Assembly: GCA_017590115.1 (NCBI GenBank)
Contig: JAGGNK010006471.1
Location: 219,809 to 283,808, forward strand
Direction: 5' to 3'
Length of the DNA: 64,000 nucleotides
Source of the DNA: Montifringilla adamsi
Lineage: Eukaryota; Chordata; Aves; Passeriformes; Passeridae
In this document: positions 48,125 through 61,600 of the stretch, in pieces
Layout: every line of letters begins with the position of its first letter
Numbering within the stretch: the first letter of the stretch is position 1
Position numbers and translations under genes: made by a program
Notes under the pieces: model-generated
Databases searched by the model: none
Told to the model about the DNA's origin: nothing
The model's input: only the letters and a program-made list of their open reading frames with translations

Positions 48125-48604
48125 TGGTGAGGCACAGCTGGGGTGCTGTGTCCAGCTCTGGGCTCCTCAGCACAGAGAGCCACGGGAGGGGTCCAGCAGA
48201 GGCCATGAAGACGAGGATGGTGTGGGGCATCTCTGCCTTGTGGGGAAAGGCAGCGGGAGCTGGGCTCTGTTTAGTCTGGAGGAGACTGACAGGGGATCTC
48301 ATTAATGCCTGTAACTACCTCCGAGGCGGGTGCCAGGAGGGTGGTGCCCAGCGACAGGACGAGGAGCAATGGCCATAAACTAAAACACAGGAAGTTCCAC
48401 CACAATATGAAGAACTTTGTCACGTTTGAGGGGTGGCAGAGCTCTGGAACCGCTGCCTGGAGAGGGATGGACTCTCCCCCTCTGGAGACGTTCAAACCCA
48501 CCCGGACGCGTTCCTGTGTGTCACCTGCTCCAGGTGACCGTGCCATGGTGGCGGGGGGCCTGGAGGGGACGATCTCCGAAAGGGAATAATTCTGTGATTC
48601 TGCG
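48125..48604 (+). mobile_element. CR1 LINE 3'-end fragment next to the DCP2 CpG island
   Basis: Shows the CR1 3'UTR order: tgctgtgtccagctctgggc, gaccagagg-type lead, actaaaacacaggaagttcc, gtggcagagctctggaaccg, then terminal ataattctgtgattctgcga. It keeps many CpG sites, unlike the other copies in the window. It lies about 0.3 kb upstream of the DCP2 start, antisense to DCP2. Confidence 0.9.
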
Positions 48605-51600
48605 AAACAAAACTGGCTCCGGTGGCGTTCCCGGAGGTGTCTCCCTGCCAGCAGAGGGTATCGCTGCTCTCTCCGCGGCAGCTGCTGCTGGCATTGCAGC
48701 CTCTGATTTTAGGTAGCAGCATTTGACGCATTTCTCCTCTTGTTCTTCCCCTTCCTTTACTCGCCAAACTGCTTGAGCTCCGTCTGGCTGCTCTTTCCCT
48801 CACCAGGACTGGGAAGAGAAACAGAGAAATGAGAAAACTCGTTGGCTGAGATAAAGACTAAATTGTCTAGTAAGTTATTAGTGTTGCCTATTAAACTATA
48901 GGGAATGCAAAAGCTGCACACACAAGAAAGCAAAACCTTCGCTGCTTCCCATGACCAGGCAGGTGTTCAGCCATCTCCAGAATGGGGATCCATCATGTGT
49001 AACAGTGACTTGGAGAGACAAATGCCATCACTTTGAATGTCCCCCATTTTGTTCTCCCCACAGCTTTATATCCTGATTATGATGCTATATGGTATGGAAT
49101 ATAATCGACACTGTGTTCAGCACAAATCCAAAACAAGGCTCCATACTAGCTAATTAGCTCTGCCCTAGTCAAAACCAGCACATAGAAACACCAGTCCAGC
49201 ATTACCCTGAAGACACAAAAAGTATGTACATTCCCAGTTCAATTACTGACTGTTAGGCACAGAAAGTGAGAGATGTATCCTTTGCCTCCTTTCCAAAGAT
49301 GTAACAAAGAACAGGAGTTCCATGACAGCACCAGAAGTATCAGGAAAGGGCATTCAACCAGTTATACAAAGAACAATACTGTAAGAAGACAATCTGAGTA
49401 GGAGTTGGAGTCCAGTCTTAGTAGGAGCTGAAGCAGTAATATTTACATACATTGGTGTCTCACTCATGAGCAAACTCCACTAAGTGTATTTGACAGTGAC
49501 TTTTGCTCCACTCCCTTTATTGCTGTGATGCTTGGAGGTGATGGGTGGATCACTTTAACTTACTTATAGAAGTACTTTGTTAGCGAAAGTCCACTAACAG
49601 TACTATTGATATGTCTAGACAGAGGAGCAGCTGTAAGGATCTGAGTTCAAACTGATCAATCCCATTGCTCAGGAATCCAAAAAGCTCCTTTTTTTTTACC
49701 AGAAAGAGTAGATGTAAGAGGTTCTTTAAAAGTTATATGGTCTGGATTATTTCAGTTATCAGGTTACTCTTGCTGCTACTGTTTTTCCCTGCTTTGCTAC
49801 ATTCAAAAACTGCTCCCCATGTCCTGGTCCCCATCTCCCATGTGGATTTGGTACCAGGAGCTCCAACAATTGATAAAGAGGAAAAAAAAAGTGGCTTAGA
49901 AAATGCACTTTGACATCTCATGCCATTTGTGGTACTTTTAGCCTTGTCATGGTTTCTGAAAAATACCCAGCCTGATACAATGAATAAGCAAATGTGTCAA
50001 ATGTTACCTAAGTTACAAATCACTCTTCAATAATACAGATCCTTAACATGTTAGGAAGGTACTACCTGAAGAACATAATGGAAGTTTGTAGACAGTGTTC
50101 CAAGACGGGAGAGAGGAGAGATACATTTGAACATTTCTGCTTGCTCCATTTTGGAGACATTGCTGGAAGACTAGGTTAGCCAGAACATGAACAAAAGGAA
50201 AAAATATGTTCAGAAGTAGGATTTGGAGTTATGTATCATTGTAATTTCTTTTTCTTGCTGTGTGCTTTCTAATTTCTTTGATAAACTAACATGCACTCCT
50301 TTTACCCGTTAGCTCACATGATGCCAGTTGAGTTAAAGCTGACATATTCAGGTTACATTTCCCCAAAGATAAATCCTCCAGGGAACTTGCATGCTTTGCT
50401 GGCAAAGTAGCTCTTGTCAAGCTTCAAGGGCAATTAAGAGAGTAGGAAGGCCAGGCATATCACAGAGAAGCTCACACAGTACCCACACCACCTCAGAGCT
50501 CCAAGCAATGTGCAGAATCACCCAGTGATGTACTCAAACTGGTTTTTAATCACTGCTTATCAGTCAGCCTTGGCAGTCTGAAAGGCAACAATAAGATATT
50601 TGGAAAATAATGTTGTCTGTTTGCACTGAGCAGGGAGAGAAGGTGGCAGAAAATAAAACAGGAGCCAGCCATTTGCGCATTCAGAAAGGAATCTCAGAAA
50701 AAGAGTTGGATTGCACAGGACAAGCAAGAGCTGAAAGTGGATAATGTCTTGCTTGGAGAATTTCACCAAAGTGAGAATTGCATTGGGTAGGAAGACACTC
50801 TCAGATACCAAGCACCAGCCAAATCTAGAACTCAATAAACATTTATTTGCAATTTATGTGAATTAGAATAAAGACTGAGGCAGAACCTTGATAGTCTGCA
50901 ATCAAGAGATTGCAGACTTCAGCTTGCCTAAGTAATCAGAAAAAGGCATTAATTCCACTCAGCCCTTCAATAAACAGATTCTATACTAAAATCTCCAACA
51001 AAGGATGGAGGTGGGAGGTAAGTGGACTGAAAAGAAATACCTTCTGTAAGCAGTATGAGCTCAGCACCCTCAGTTGCTACAAGTTGGTATTTTGGGTCAA
51101 ATCTGTATGCAAGGACATATGCAAGCACTACTCCCCTGCTTTGCTTCATGTGTTACATGGTAAAAGGTGAGTGAAGAGCTGGCACAGACCATCAGGAGGA
51201 CAGTAATGTACTATAGAACCAGTCCTATATAACCCATGTGGAGAAACAGAAACACTTAAAATATGATGAAGCAAGTTTTAGGTAAACCAAATCGCCCACA
51301 CAAAAGTTAATGAAAATCTAGGCTTAAATCTGTGTTCATCTTGGTTTCCTGATTATAAAGGAAAGAGAACCATAAAGATCTGAAAATAATCTGGAAGGGA
51401 TTTTATTAAGTGAGAGGCACCATAGAAAGTACCACACTTGTGGTGATGCACAAGACGTTGTAATAACTAATAAGATGCACTCATTAGCAGACTTGGATCA
51501 ATAATGGTACCTCAGCTTTGGAGAGGTTCTCTGAACCTTGCAGAGGAGATAGGAAACACACAGAAAAAGGTAAGCTAGCAATCATTTGGTTACTTTATAT

Positions 51601-51889
51601 ATAGAGAGCTGTGGTGAGCCTGTTAAGAAAACTCTGTACTGGGCTTTTCCTAACATTACACTGCTTTCATAATCAGATCAAAGGATTTATGATCTAAGAC
51701 TTTGCAGGTAATCATTCATTTAATGGCAATAACGTGTGCATTGCTTTACATACATGACATGCTACACATCAAGACAGCAGGGTTTGTTTAGGCAACACTG
51801 ATCTCAAACAGGCTTAACCAGATGGCTCAGGTAACACACACATCCCTTGGGATGTGGTCATCCATTCAAACTCCAAGTCAAGCAGACTG

Positions 51890-52396
51890 TTGGAGGAAGT
51901 CCAGCTCTGGGGCCCTCAATATCAGCAGGACATGGACCTGCTGGAGTGAGTCCAGAGGACCACAAGGATGATCAGGGGGCTGGAGCACCTCTCCTAAGAA
52001 GACAGGCTGAGAGAGATGAGGTTGTTCTGCCTTGAGAAGAGAAGGTTCCAGGGAGAGCTTATAGCACCTTCTTGTACCTAAAGGGAGGCTACAAGAAAGA
52101 TGGGGAAAGACTTTTTACAAAGGCATATAATGACAGGACAAGGAGGAATCGTTTTAAACAAAGATAGTACATACAGATTAGCTGTTGTGAAAAAACTCTT
52201 AACTGTTAGAGTGATGGGGCCTGGCAGAGGTTGCCCAGAGAAGTTGTGGATGCCCCTCCCTGGAAGTGTTCAAGGCCAGGTTGGGCAGGGCTCTGAAAAA
52301 CCTGGTCTAGTGGGAGGTGACCCTGCCCATGGCAGGTGGGTCAGAATGAGATAAGCTTTAGGGTCCCTTCCAACCCAAACCATTCTGTGAGTCCAT
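51890..52396 (+). mobile_element. CR1 LINE 3'-end fragment
   Basis: About 500 bp. Landmarks in order: gtccagctctggggccctca, agagagatgaggttgttctg, atgacaggacaaggaggaat, tggcagaggttgcccagaga, gtcccttccaacccaaacca, then ttctgtgagtcc. 5'-truncated and non-coding. Confidence 0.92.
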
Positions 52397-54642
52397 GAAG
52401 TACACACCTGTGCTAAAAGCCACGAGCTGACCTTTAACTCAGGGTTGATTACAACAGTGGTCCACGCTTCAGCTCAGAGTGAAAAGACAGTTGAAGTATG
52501 TTGAAGACAGTTAAAGAACAGAGCTTATCTAGTGACTAGGCCAGTCTGAATGTAAAATCAGACTAAATAGCTTAAAACATCAAAGAGAAAAAGTAACGAT
52601 ATGGATTTGTATTAACTAGAAAAATAGAGAAAAAATTAGGACACCAAAAGGGAAAATGAAGAATGGAGTATCATTGAAAGGACACAGCCCTGCAATACAC
52701 TGTTTTCTATTAGTTTGTTTCATAGCACAGCCCTCAGCAGGCAGGACAGGCAGCCTGCCATTCTAAGGGTACAATTACTCTCCCAGCTCAGGTGTGTCCT
52801 GCAGCCTGTGACTTTGGATGTCAGCTCTGGTACTTCATGGTAACCTACAGAGAGTGGATGGGTAGCCTGGACAAATGGGCTACTGCTGCCTGTGCTTTGG
52901 TTCTGGTGTATAGGACACCACTACTTTCAAACCTTTATAGGCGGAAAGACACTTATCCTCTTGGTCCTCCATGGGGTAGTTCTGCTACATTTTTCTAGTT
53001 TTCCTCCTCTCCTGCAGAAGCTCCTTGAGCAGGTCATGCAATATGCCTTTAACCTTCCTCTCTAGATCTTTCAAGCCACAATATTCCTTCCCCGTTCATA
53101 TTTTCAGGTTTTTGTGAGAACATGAAAGACCACTGCCCAATACAGCATGTTCTCCATATTGAGCTGGAAGACTCTTGATATTTTTTAGTATAGTACCCTA
53201 TCTTTATTTCTCTTTAACTTTATAATTTCTTTCTTCTAAAAACTAATTTTTCTCTCGCTCTGTAGCATAGGTATCTTAAACAAAACAGTTATGCACCTTA
53301 CTGCTATAAAGAGTTTACACAGCACACTGTAGTGCACTGAAAACATTTGTCTAGCACAGATCAGCTGGGGAAGCTATTAATGCCATGTTTCATAGTTTAG
53401 TTTTAAATAAAAGAACACAAAAGTAGACAGCGAGTTATTATGAAAACTCAGCAGGAATTTAGTTGGTTTTAACATTTTTATTAAATTCTCTTTTTTATAA
53501 TACTTTTGTGTCTTACCTCCTACCTGCTCTCCTCAGTCCTTCAGTTTTCAGTTAGATGAAAAAATCCCAAATTTTTGGAGGCACCTTATTAAGTGCAAAG
53601 AGAGTGAGCATGGGAGAGAAACAAACCCCAAAAGACCAAAATAAATTTCCACAAGGCTTTTGCACTCCTGCAAACTATGATCCAAGTCTGCAAATCTTCA
53701 GTTTGAGAATTGCTTATTTAGAATTTAGTAGGTCCTGTACTTTCTCCACATTCCAGCATAACCATAAGTAAAATGAGAGTGACACTGCTTTCTGCAACCT
53801 TTGGTGATGCTTACTTTGTTTCACTTTTAACCCTTAGGCACATTAGAACATTACAGTGTCCTTATAAGGCAGGGGGTTTCTACACGACAGTGTCTATATA
53901 CTGGACAAAAAGGCAATCTCAGTTGAGTTGCTTAAAATTTTACTATTGCTGTATTTTAAATTAAGGTGTAGAATTTTGCTTTGCTTGAAGCCAAGAATTA
54001 AATTTCTCACAGATCTTGTAAAGGACAATTTCTTAAAGGCTATCTGGCACTGTTACTAATCTTTATTAATTTGAAAGCACCAGTATATCCCTTAATACTA
54101 CCTAATTCCAGTCCCAACAGTCTCCCATATTCTTCGTAAAACCCAAGGCCTATCCGATGGATCCAGCAGACAAAAAAGGGAAAAGGAGGGGGCTGGAACA
54201 CACAGCATAGGAGGAGGATCAAGGATCTGGGACTGCTGTGCTTCTTCTCAGAAGTGAAGGCTGAGTGGGGACATCGATTCCTACCTTCAGCTCTCTGTTT
54301 GGAGGTTAAAGTGAACTGGACCCTCCTCAGAAGTGTAAAAAATCAGGGCAAAGGACAAGATGAAACAGTCACATATGACATCAAAGGAGATGTCAATTTG
54401 AAATGTGAGGGAAAATGTCTCTTTGGTTGCAGTTAAGCACAGTGAAGGGCTGTCCAAGGAGGCTGCAGAATCTCCATCCATGAACATTTTCAGATCCTAG
54501 GGATCCAGATCCTGAGCATCAGGATCTATCTTTAGCATTAGCCATACTTTGAGCAGAAAACTGCACTACATAACCTCCAAAGATCACTTTTAACTCTATC
54601 TTTTTATTCTGTTAAAAAAAAAGGCAGAAATCTTACATCACC

Positions 54643-54778
54643 AAAAAAAAAAAAAAAAAAAAAAAACCAAAAAAAACCCCAAAAAAAAAAAAAAACAAAA
54701 AAAAAAAAAAAAACCAAAAAAAAACCACCAAAAAAACAAACAACCAAACCAAAAAAACAAACACCAACAACAAAAAAA
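54643..54778 (+). repeat. A-rich, C-interrupted tract
   Basis: A runs of up to about 24, separated by single C or CC. The Phe/Gly-rich frame on the other strand is a translation of this tract. Confidence 0.93.
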
Positions 54779-55534
54779 CCCCTGCAATTACAGGACAAAC
54801 ATTTTGACCACAGTTATGGACTAAATATTATTCTCCCCCGTCTCCTCACCTCTGCTTTAATAAAACAGTTACTGGAAAGAAGAAAATGTATTTCAGCAAT
54901 TAAATTTAAATTATTTCCAAGATGCCTTTCCCCCAGCTGACAGCTCCAAAGCACAGTGTGATGTTTATATTTTAAAAAAATTTACATGAAGATAAGACAT
55001 ACGCAAAAGAATACTGATTAGTATTTTCTGGCACACTCAGAAGCAACACAGATTTGAGGAGGGCATAAAGAGTCCCAGTACTGGTTGTAATGCTGAGTCA
55101 GATGTAGAGGAGTTGCTCAGAAGGGTCAGCCCAGCCAAGGAAGTTTCCAGGACTACATCACAGCCAACAAATTATATTTAGTTGGCAAAAACATTGCACA
55201 CACCGTAAGTTCCAGGATACAGTTACAGCAAGGCACTGCTGCCCTCGGCGTGGTCACATGCGCCATTTGGGTATCTGTAAATTGTCATAACCTCTCTTCT
55301 ACATCACATCAATGCCTACCATCTGTTTCTGACTTTTGCTCACCATGTATGGTATCACGCGCTGATTTTGGGGGTGGGGGGACATTCTAGCACTTGTAGG
55401 CAATTGGAGCCGGCTACGTGCGTGGCCTTCTCCTCCTTGCCATCTCTGACACAGGGGTCTTGTCTGTTTGATTCCTTGAACAGGGCGCACCATCCTTGCA
55501 GGGATCTATGTCCTTGGCCCCGCTCCAGGATTAA

Positions 55535-56575
<1,041 letters not shown>

Positions 56576-58544
56576 TGAGCGGGGCGCAGGGAGGCACTGG
56601 CGCATCGTCGGCGTGTGCCTGGTACCGAGCACTGGGTGATGGGCTGCAGACAGAGGTGCATTAAGGAGTGCTGCTTACTCCAAACCTGCCTCGCTGATGG
56701 GGGGGGAGCGGGGAAGGAAAACGCTGTAACCTCTTAAGCGTGAAAGACTTTTAAATACTTCATTTTTCAGTGGAAGGGCTCCTTAGATATTCTTAAAAAC
56801 AAAGTAACTGTTATCGTTCACATGTGTTATGTAGTCCTTTAGACCAAAATGCATTAACTGTTAGGCAAGACGACAGTCGAGTATGATCCAAAAGACTGCA
56901 GAAACGTACTAAATAAAACCTGTTTAACCTAATACATCCATCAAATGGAAGTCCTTCCCAGCAGGACTGCGATATTGTTGAAACACAGTGCTTGCCTTTT
57001 ATGTAACTCTATTTAAATACAGTCAGCAGCTTTTAAAAATATCTTCTCTGTAATTGGATCCTGGACAATACGAAGTCGGTTCTTTTATTTTTTTTCAGAG
57101 ATATGAGAGGGTCACTTCATTTTATACTATTGAAACATCTTGTGGTTGTGATGCTTAAGGCCAAACAACATTTTCTTAAATGCTTTTCCTGGTATTCGCT
57201 TATTTTGGAGATTATAGGCCAAGAACTCTGGAGAAACTTAGGTTTCCTAGATGATAAGTTTTAGTGAAAAGATTAGTTTAACAGTGTTCTCTCATTAAAA
57301 TATGAAAGGGGAAATAGCAGCCAACAAACCTTCAAAACATTGAAATGATTGTGTAGGAATTACGTTTATGTAATATTTTGTGTCTTAGGTCACTTTTAAA
57401 ATTATGTAGTTACTTTATAAAATCCTATTTGAATTTTAAAATTTGTTTTAGAAATGGTTTTAGAATTTTAAACCTTCCATTATGCAATGATGCTGAATAA
57501 ATTGATAATACAAACTCTTGGAACTGCAGAAGCAAGGCAGTAGCAAATCAAATATGAATAATAAGGTTTCATTACTAATTTTTTCTTTCAAATCTGAGGG
57601 TTTTTTTAAAATGTTTTTGTGGAGTAACGTTTTTGTGGAGTATCTCCCTTTTTTATGTTGAAATGTGGTTTTAAATGTGAAATGTGGTTTTTAATGTGAA
57701 AAGTTACCTCCCAGATCTTAGTACTGTGGTATGTTTCAGTTTTTGTAGCTTTTTTTAATAATGGGAGCAATGTCCTTGGCTACAAGTTTTAGTTAAACAA
57801 AAAGCATGTAAATACAATGCCAGTTCTGGGGGATTTTTCCCAGTTCATGCTCAGGTAATGCTTGTCCTTTAGCTGCCTTTTTAATTCTGGAAAACATTTA
57901 TAGTAGGAAATTATAATCCTGGTGAAAATCTAATTTAAAATGTGTGTGGTGTGCTGCTTGCCAGTGTCTTTCAGTAGCAGCCTGCTGACAGCACAGGCAG
58001 GCTCAATCCCCTCCCCAGCCCTTCCCTCTCAAGTCCAGAGCTGGTATGTAGAGTTTATCCACATTTCACTCTGTTTTTGTTCTGGCTGCTCTGGGTCATG
58101 TACTGTTGTCACGATGCTGCTGAGTGCCATCCCCCGTGCTTTTAGAGACTCAAAGCATAAAGAACACTACCCAGAGTGGTTTATTTATTCCTCTTTGCTA
58201 TGTTGTCTGTCCCCCTTGGAAAGGCAGATGAAGAGCCTGCTGTATGAACTGACAGCAGTGGATTTGCTGCCGAGCACTGAAGAGAAAACAGTGCTCATCA
58301 GCTGCATACACCCTCAAATGCCTTTTGCTCTAAAAGCTATGGCTTCTGGAAGAGGTCAGGAGCTGTAAATGGAATGTATTGTGCGTGGTGTTAGTTTGAT
58401 GTTTACACAGGTGGTTCAACAATGAAACCAAACCTGAAATGTCTCAGAAAGGCACTGAAAGAGAAAAAGCAGATAACTTTTCCTTGATTAATTTACTTTC
58501 TTATTTTGTGAAGTAGTTCAGTGTATCATTTCTCCATTGTCAGT

Positions 58545-58640
58545 AACTGGAATGATTTGGGTTGAAAGGAACCCTGAAGGTCATGTAGTTCCAGCCACCC
58601 TGCCATGGCCAGGGACAAAGTAGTGGGTCAAGCTCTTTGT
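58545..58640 (-). mobile_element. Short CR1 LINE 3'-end fragment (reverse)
   Basis: The text tgatttgggttgaaaggaac, gaaggtcatgtagttccagc, and ccctgccatggccagggaca matches the reverse complement of a CR1 3' terminus. About 95 bp, very truncated. Confidence 0.8.
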
Positions 58641-61600
58641 CAGCAGAAAAGGCACTTATGAAGGAGTGGGGACAGATGTCTGTGCTCTGCAAGGGGCATC
58701 AACAGTCTTTACAGTTGTTTAAAATGGAAAACAGCTGCCTGATGGGTGACCCACGGGCATGTTCCAAATCTGTTTTACTAGGATTTCAGTTCTGGATTAC
58801 TTTAGTCATGGCAATTATTGTCCATCTCTAAGCTTTCCTGAAATAAAATATATTGGAGTCACAGCAAACCCGTAAACCCTCAGCTCAGAGTTCATTCTGT
58901 TCATGCATGAAACCAAGACAGTTTTGTGCAGGTATCTGCCTGTCAGGCTTTGTATAAACCTGCAGTTTATTTTCATTGGTCTCTGCCGTTCTCTGTATTC
59001 GCTGTGGTGTGTGCAGTGCAGCAGGTGTGAATTTCAGTGGAGAAATGCTGGAGGCTGTAACTGCTAGACCCAGCAGATGGTGTGAAGTGGTGCAGCTGCA
59101 GCTGCACTGCTGCCCACATTCTCATCACTGTGGTGCAAACCAGTGCCAGGGGAGGGGGCAGCTCCCTGCTTAATGCCTGATACAGCTTCAAGGAGGCACA
59201 GCTCTTTACCTCTTTACTCCTCCTTGTTTACCTTCAGCTCTGCCTTGGGTAAACCTTTAGTGGTTTCATACATGGAGGAATTTCTTCATCAGCAATACAA
59301 AAATCTCCCTGTACATCCACATGACGTCTCATAGCAAGGGCCCACCTCAGTCTCTTAACATAGGCAAAATGAAGCAGTAGTGCTCTGGCTGTTTCCTGAT
59401 AGGTCAGGCAATGTCTACCTACTATCATTCCTTAAAAGCCTGTAAGTGCTATGTAATGAAAGAGAAAAAAATGATTTAAAGTTGAAATCTAATACTTAAT
59501 TTATAGGCTTTTGTGGTTGCAGTAGACCAGCACTGAAAAGTTTGCCACAGATGATAGACACAACTTTTCTTAACTTCTAGCAAGCTTTAACTGCACAAGG
59601 CAGTAATCAGGCTAGAGATGGAAAAAGTGAGTGTTGGCAAGTGCGTAAATACCATTGCCAGCATTTTCACTGCTTCTCTAAACTTTCCAGAGCTAGCGTG
59701 TTCAAATGTAGCTCCACCCATAGTTAGTGGTGGTTAGCTGCCTCGGAAAAATTAGAGTGCAAGCAGGAAGGGAGACTTTGATGACTAAGAAATGTGTGCA
59801 AAGGATTGGAAATTTCTTAAGTGCTGTCATGCTTGGTTTAAAAATTGCAAAGATGAAAATAGCTTTGGGCAGTAAAATGTCTGAACTTATTACTAGTGTC
59901 TTCAAGGGAGAAAAGCAGTGTAGTACAAGAATGCCTCTCTCTGCTTTGGCTAATTTTATGCTGTTACTTAACTTTAGCTGTTTTTACTATGTAAATGTTG
60001 CTCGTAGCATAGATTTACTAGGAGGAAACAATCTGGATTGATTGTAGAGAAGTATAAGCACTCAACTGAAGTTTGAATATTGTCATGGTGTCTTGAGTCT
60101 GTCTCCTAGTTCCTTTTCCTCTTTCATACCTTTAAAACAGGAACACCGCTTTTCTTTGGTGATAGTTATTTAGAAAAGATTAAGTTGTTTGTGTATTTAT
60201 TGAGAACTAGGACGGCAAATTTCTCTTAACAAGTTTTAAGGCAAATGCTTACTTCCTTCCTTCATGAAAAATGATGTATGATGTTCCAAGGTTCAGAAGT
60301 AATGGTCTGCTGCTGCTTTATAAATATGATTTGAGAGAGCTGACGTATCTAACCAGATTTATAATGCCCAGTATAAATCTAAGCAGAAAATTTTCAAATC
60401 TGTCCGCACTTGTGCTGTTTTCTCTTGTGCCTAGTAATCTGGGTCTTCAGACACTAAAAAGGGTATTTTGATTTTTTTTAATATGTCCTGCCAAATCAGT
60501 TCCTTGAAGCACACTCACTTTTTGGTTTTTATATTTTAGAGTGCCATGTTTAAAAGCCATCTTATCAGTCATTTGGACAAATTATGTGTTTTCCTTTTTA
60601 AAGAAAGCAAGTGTTTAGGTTCAGGAAGTCTAATACTGTGATAACAGTATGAAAGTTTTGATTTTACTTCCAATTCTTACATATAGGTTAAAAATATAAA
60701 GGTGTTTGTTATAGGGATGGGTCTACTCTGAACTGAGGCACTAACAGATCTTAATTCCTGCAGAAGAGCCAACATGTGTGTGGGATTGTGTTTTGGGGAA
60801 GCTGGTTTTGACCTGAGTCAGAACTGGGGAACTGAGTCATTGGTTGGCCCTACAAATACTTGTTCCAGGAGAGAGCACGCCAAGAATGAGCAGAGAGCAG
60901 TGAAATGAGAGGATGCCTGCTTTTCCCTTCCCCTTTGTTTCAGGAATCTAGCTTTGTGTTGAGTTAACATGCAGGCTGTAAGACTCCATGGGTGGGCAAA
61001 ATGGCATGTGCTCCTCTTGCTGCCTCAGTCCCCATTTCCTTTCAAGAAACACAGTTAGAACCCTTTGTACTACTGTCATGTAGCTTTTTGGTGTCTTCTA
61101 ATAATATCTGTCTGTGCATGGTCAGTGAAGCCCTCCCTTGCAATCCTTGATGAGTTTTTCTGATCCCTTCTGCTAGATCCTCAAAATTAGGAGAGAGGGG
61201 AACTGGTAGACTTAAATTACAACAGTTGTGTAAGTGCAGTTGGCAGGAAGATCTTTTCTGTATCTGCAAATGTATGACTGCTGTTGCAGTCAGTGAGGAG
61301 GAAGAAAGAAAGATGGAAAACAGAAGACTTTTAGGTGATGGATAGAAGTGTAGAAGCCAAAATGATAAAGTGAATCCAAAGGCACAGGTACTTGTTTCAG
61401 TGAAATGATGTGAGATGTCAGGGAGGCAGTCTGCCAGGATGAGTCTGACATGAGGATGACAGGGAGGCACCAAGCTAAGGAAGTTTGTGGTGCAGTGGAG
61501 TGTTGATTCTGTGTGGGTGTCTGGATAGATAGCTAGAAGTAAATTATTTTACAACTGGCTGTAAAGAGTTGGGGCAGATCAGTAGGCATAAGCTCTAGAA

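Larger units (their letters stand above)
48605..55500. other. Intergenic region between DCP2 and REEP5
   Basis: No gene recognised. It holds a CR1 fragment (51.89-52.40 kb) and an A-rich tract (54.64-54.78 kb). Open frames are short and lack splice-compatible structure or family resemblance. Confidence 0.75.

Noticed and set aside
47308..48183. 291-codon minus-strand frame covering DCP2 exon 1
   Set aside because: It contains the true METKR start internally, but the upstream extension is Arg/Pro/Ala-rich CpG-island and CR1 sequence, and the downstream part runs through the exon 1 donor into intron.
57940..58368. 142-codon plus-strand frame in REEP5 intron 2
   Set aside because: No family resemblance to REEP5 or any domain I know, and no flanking splice signals that fit.
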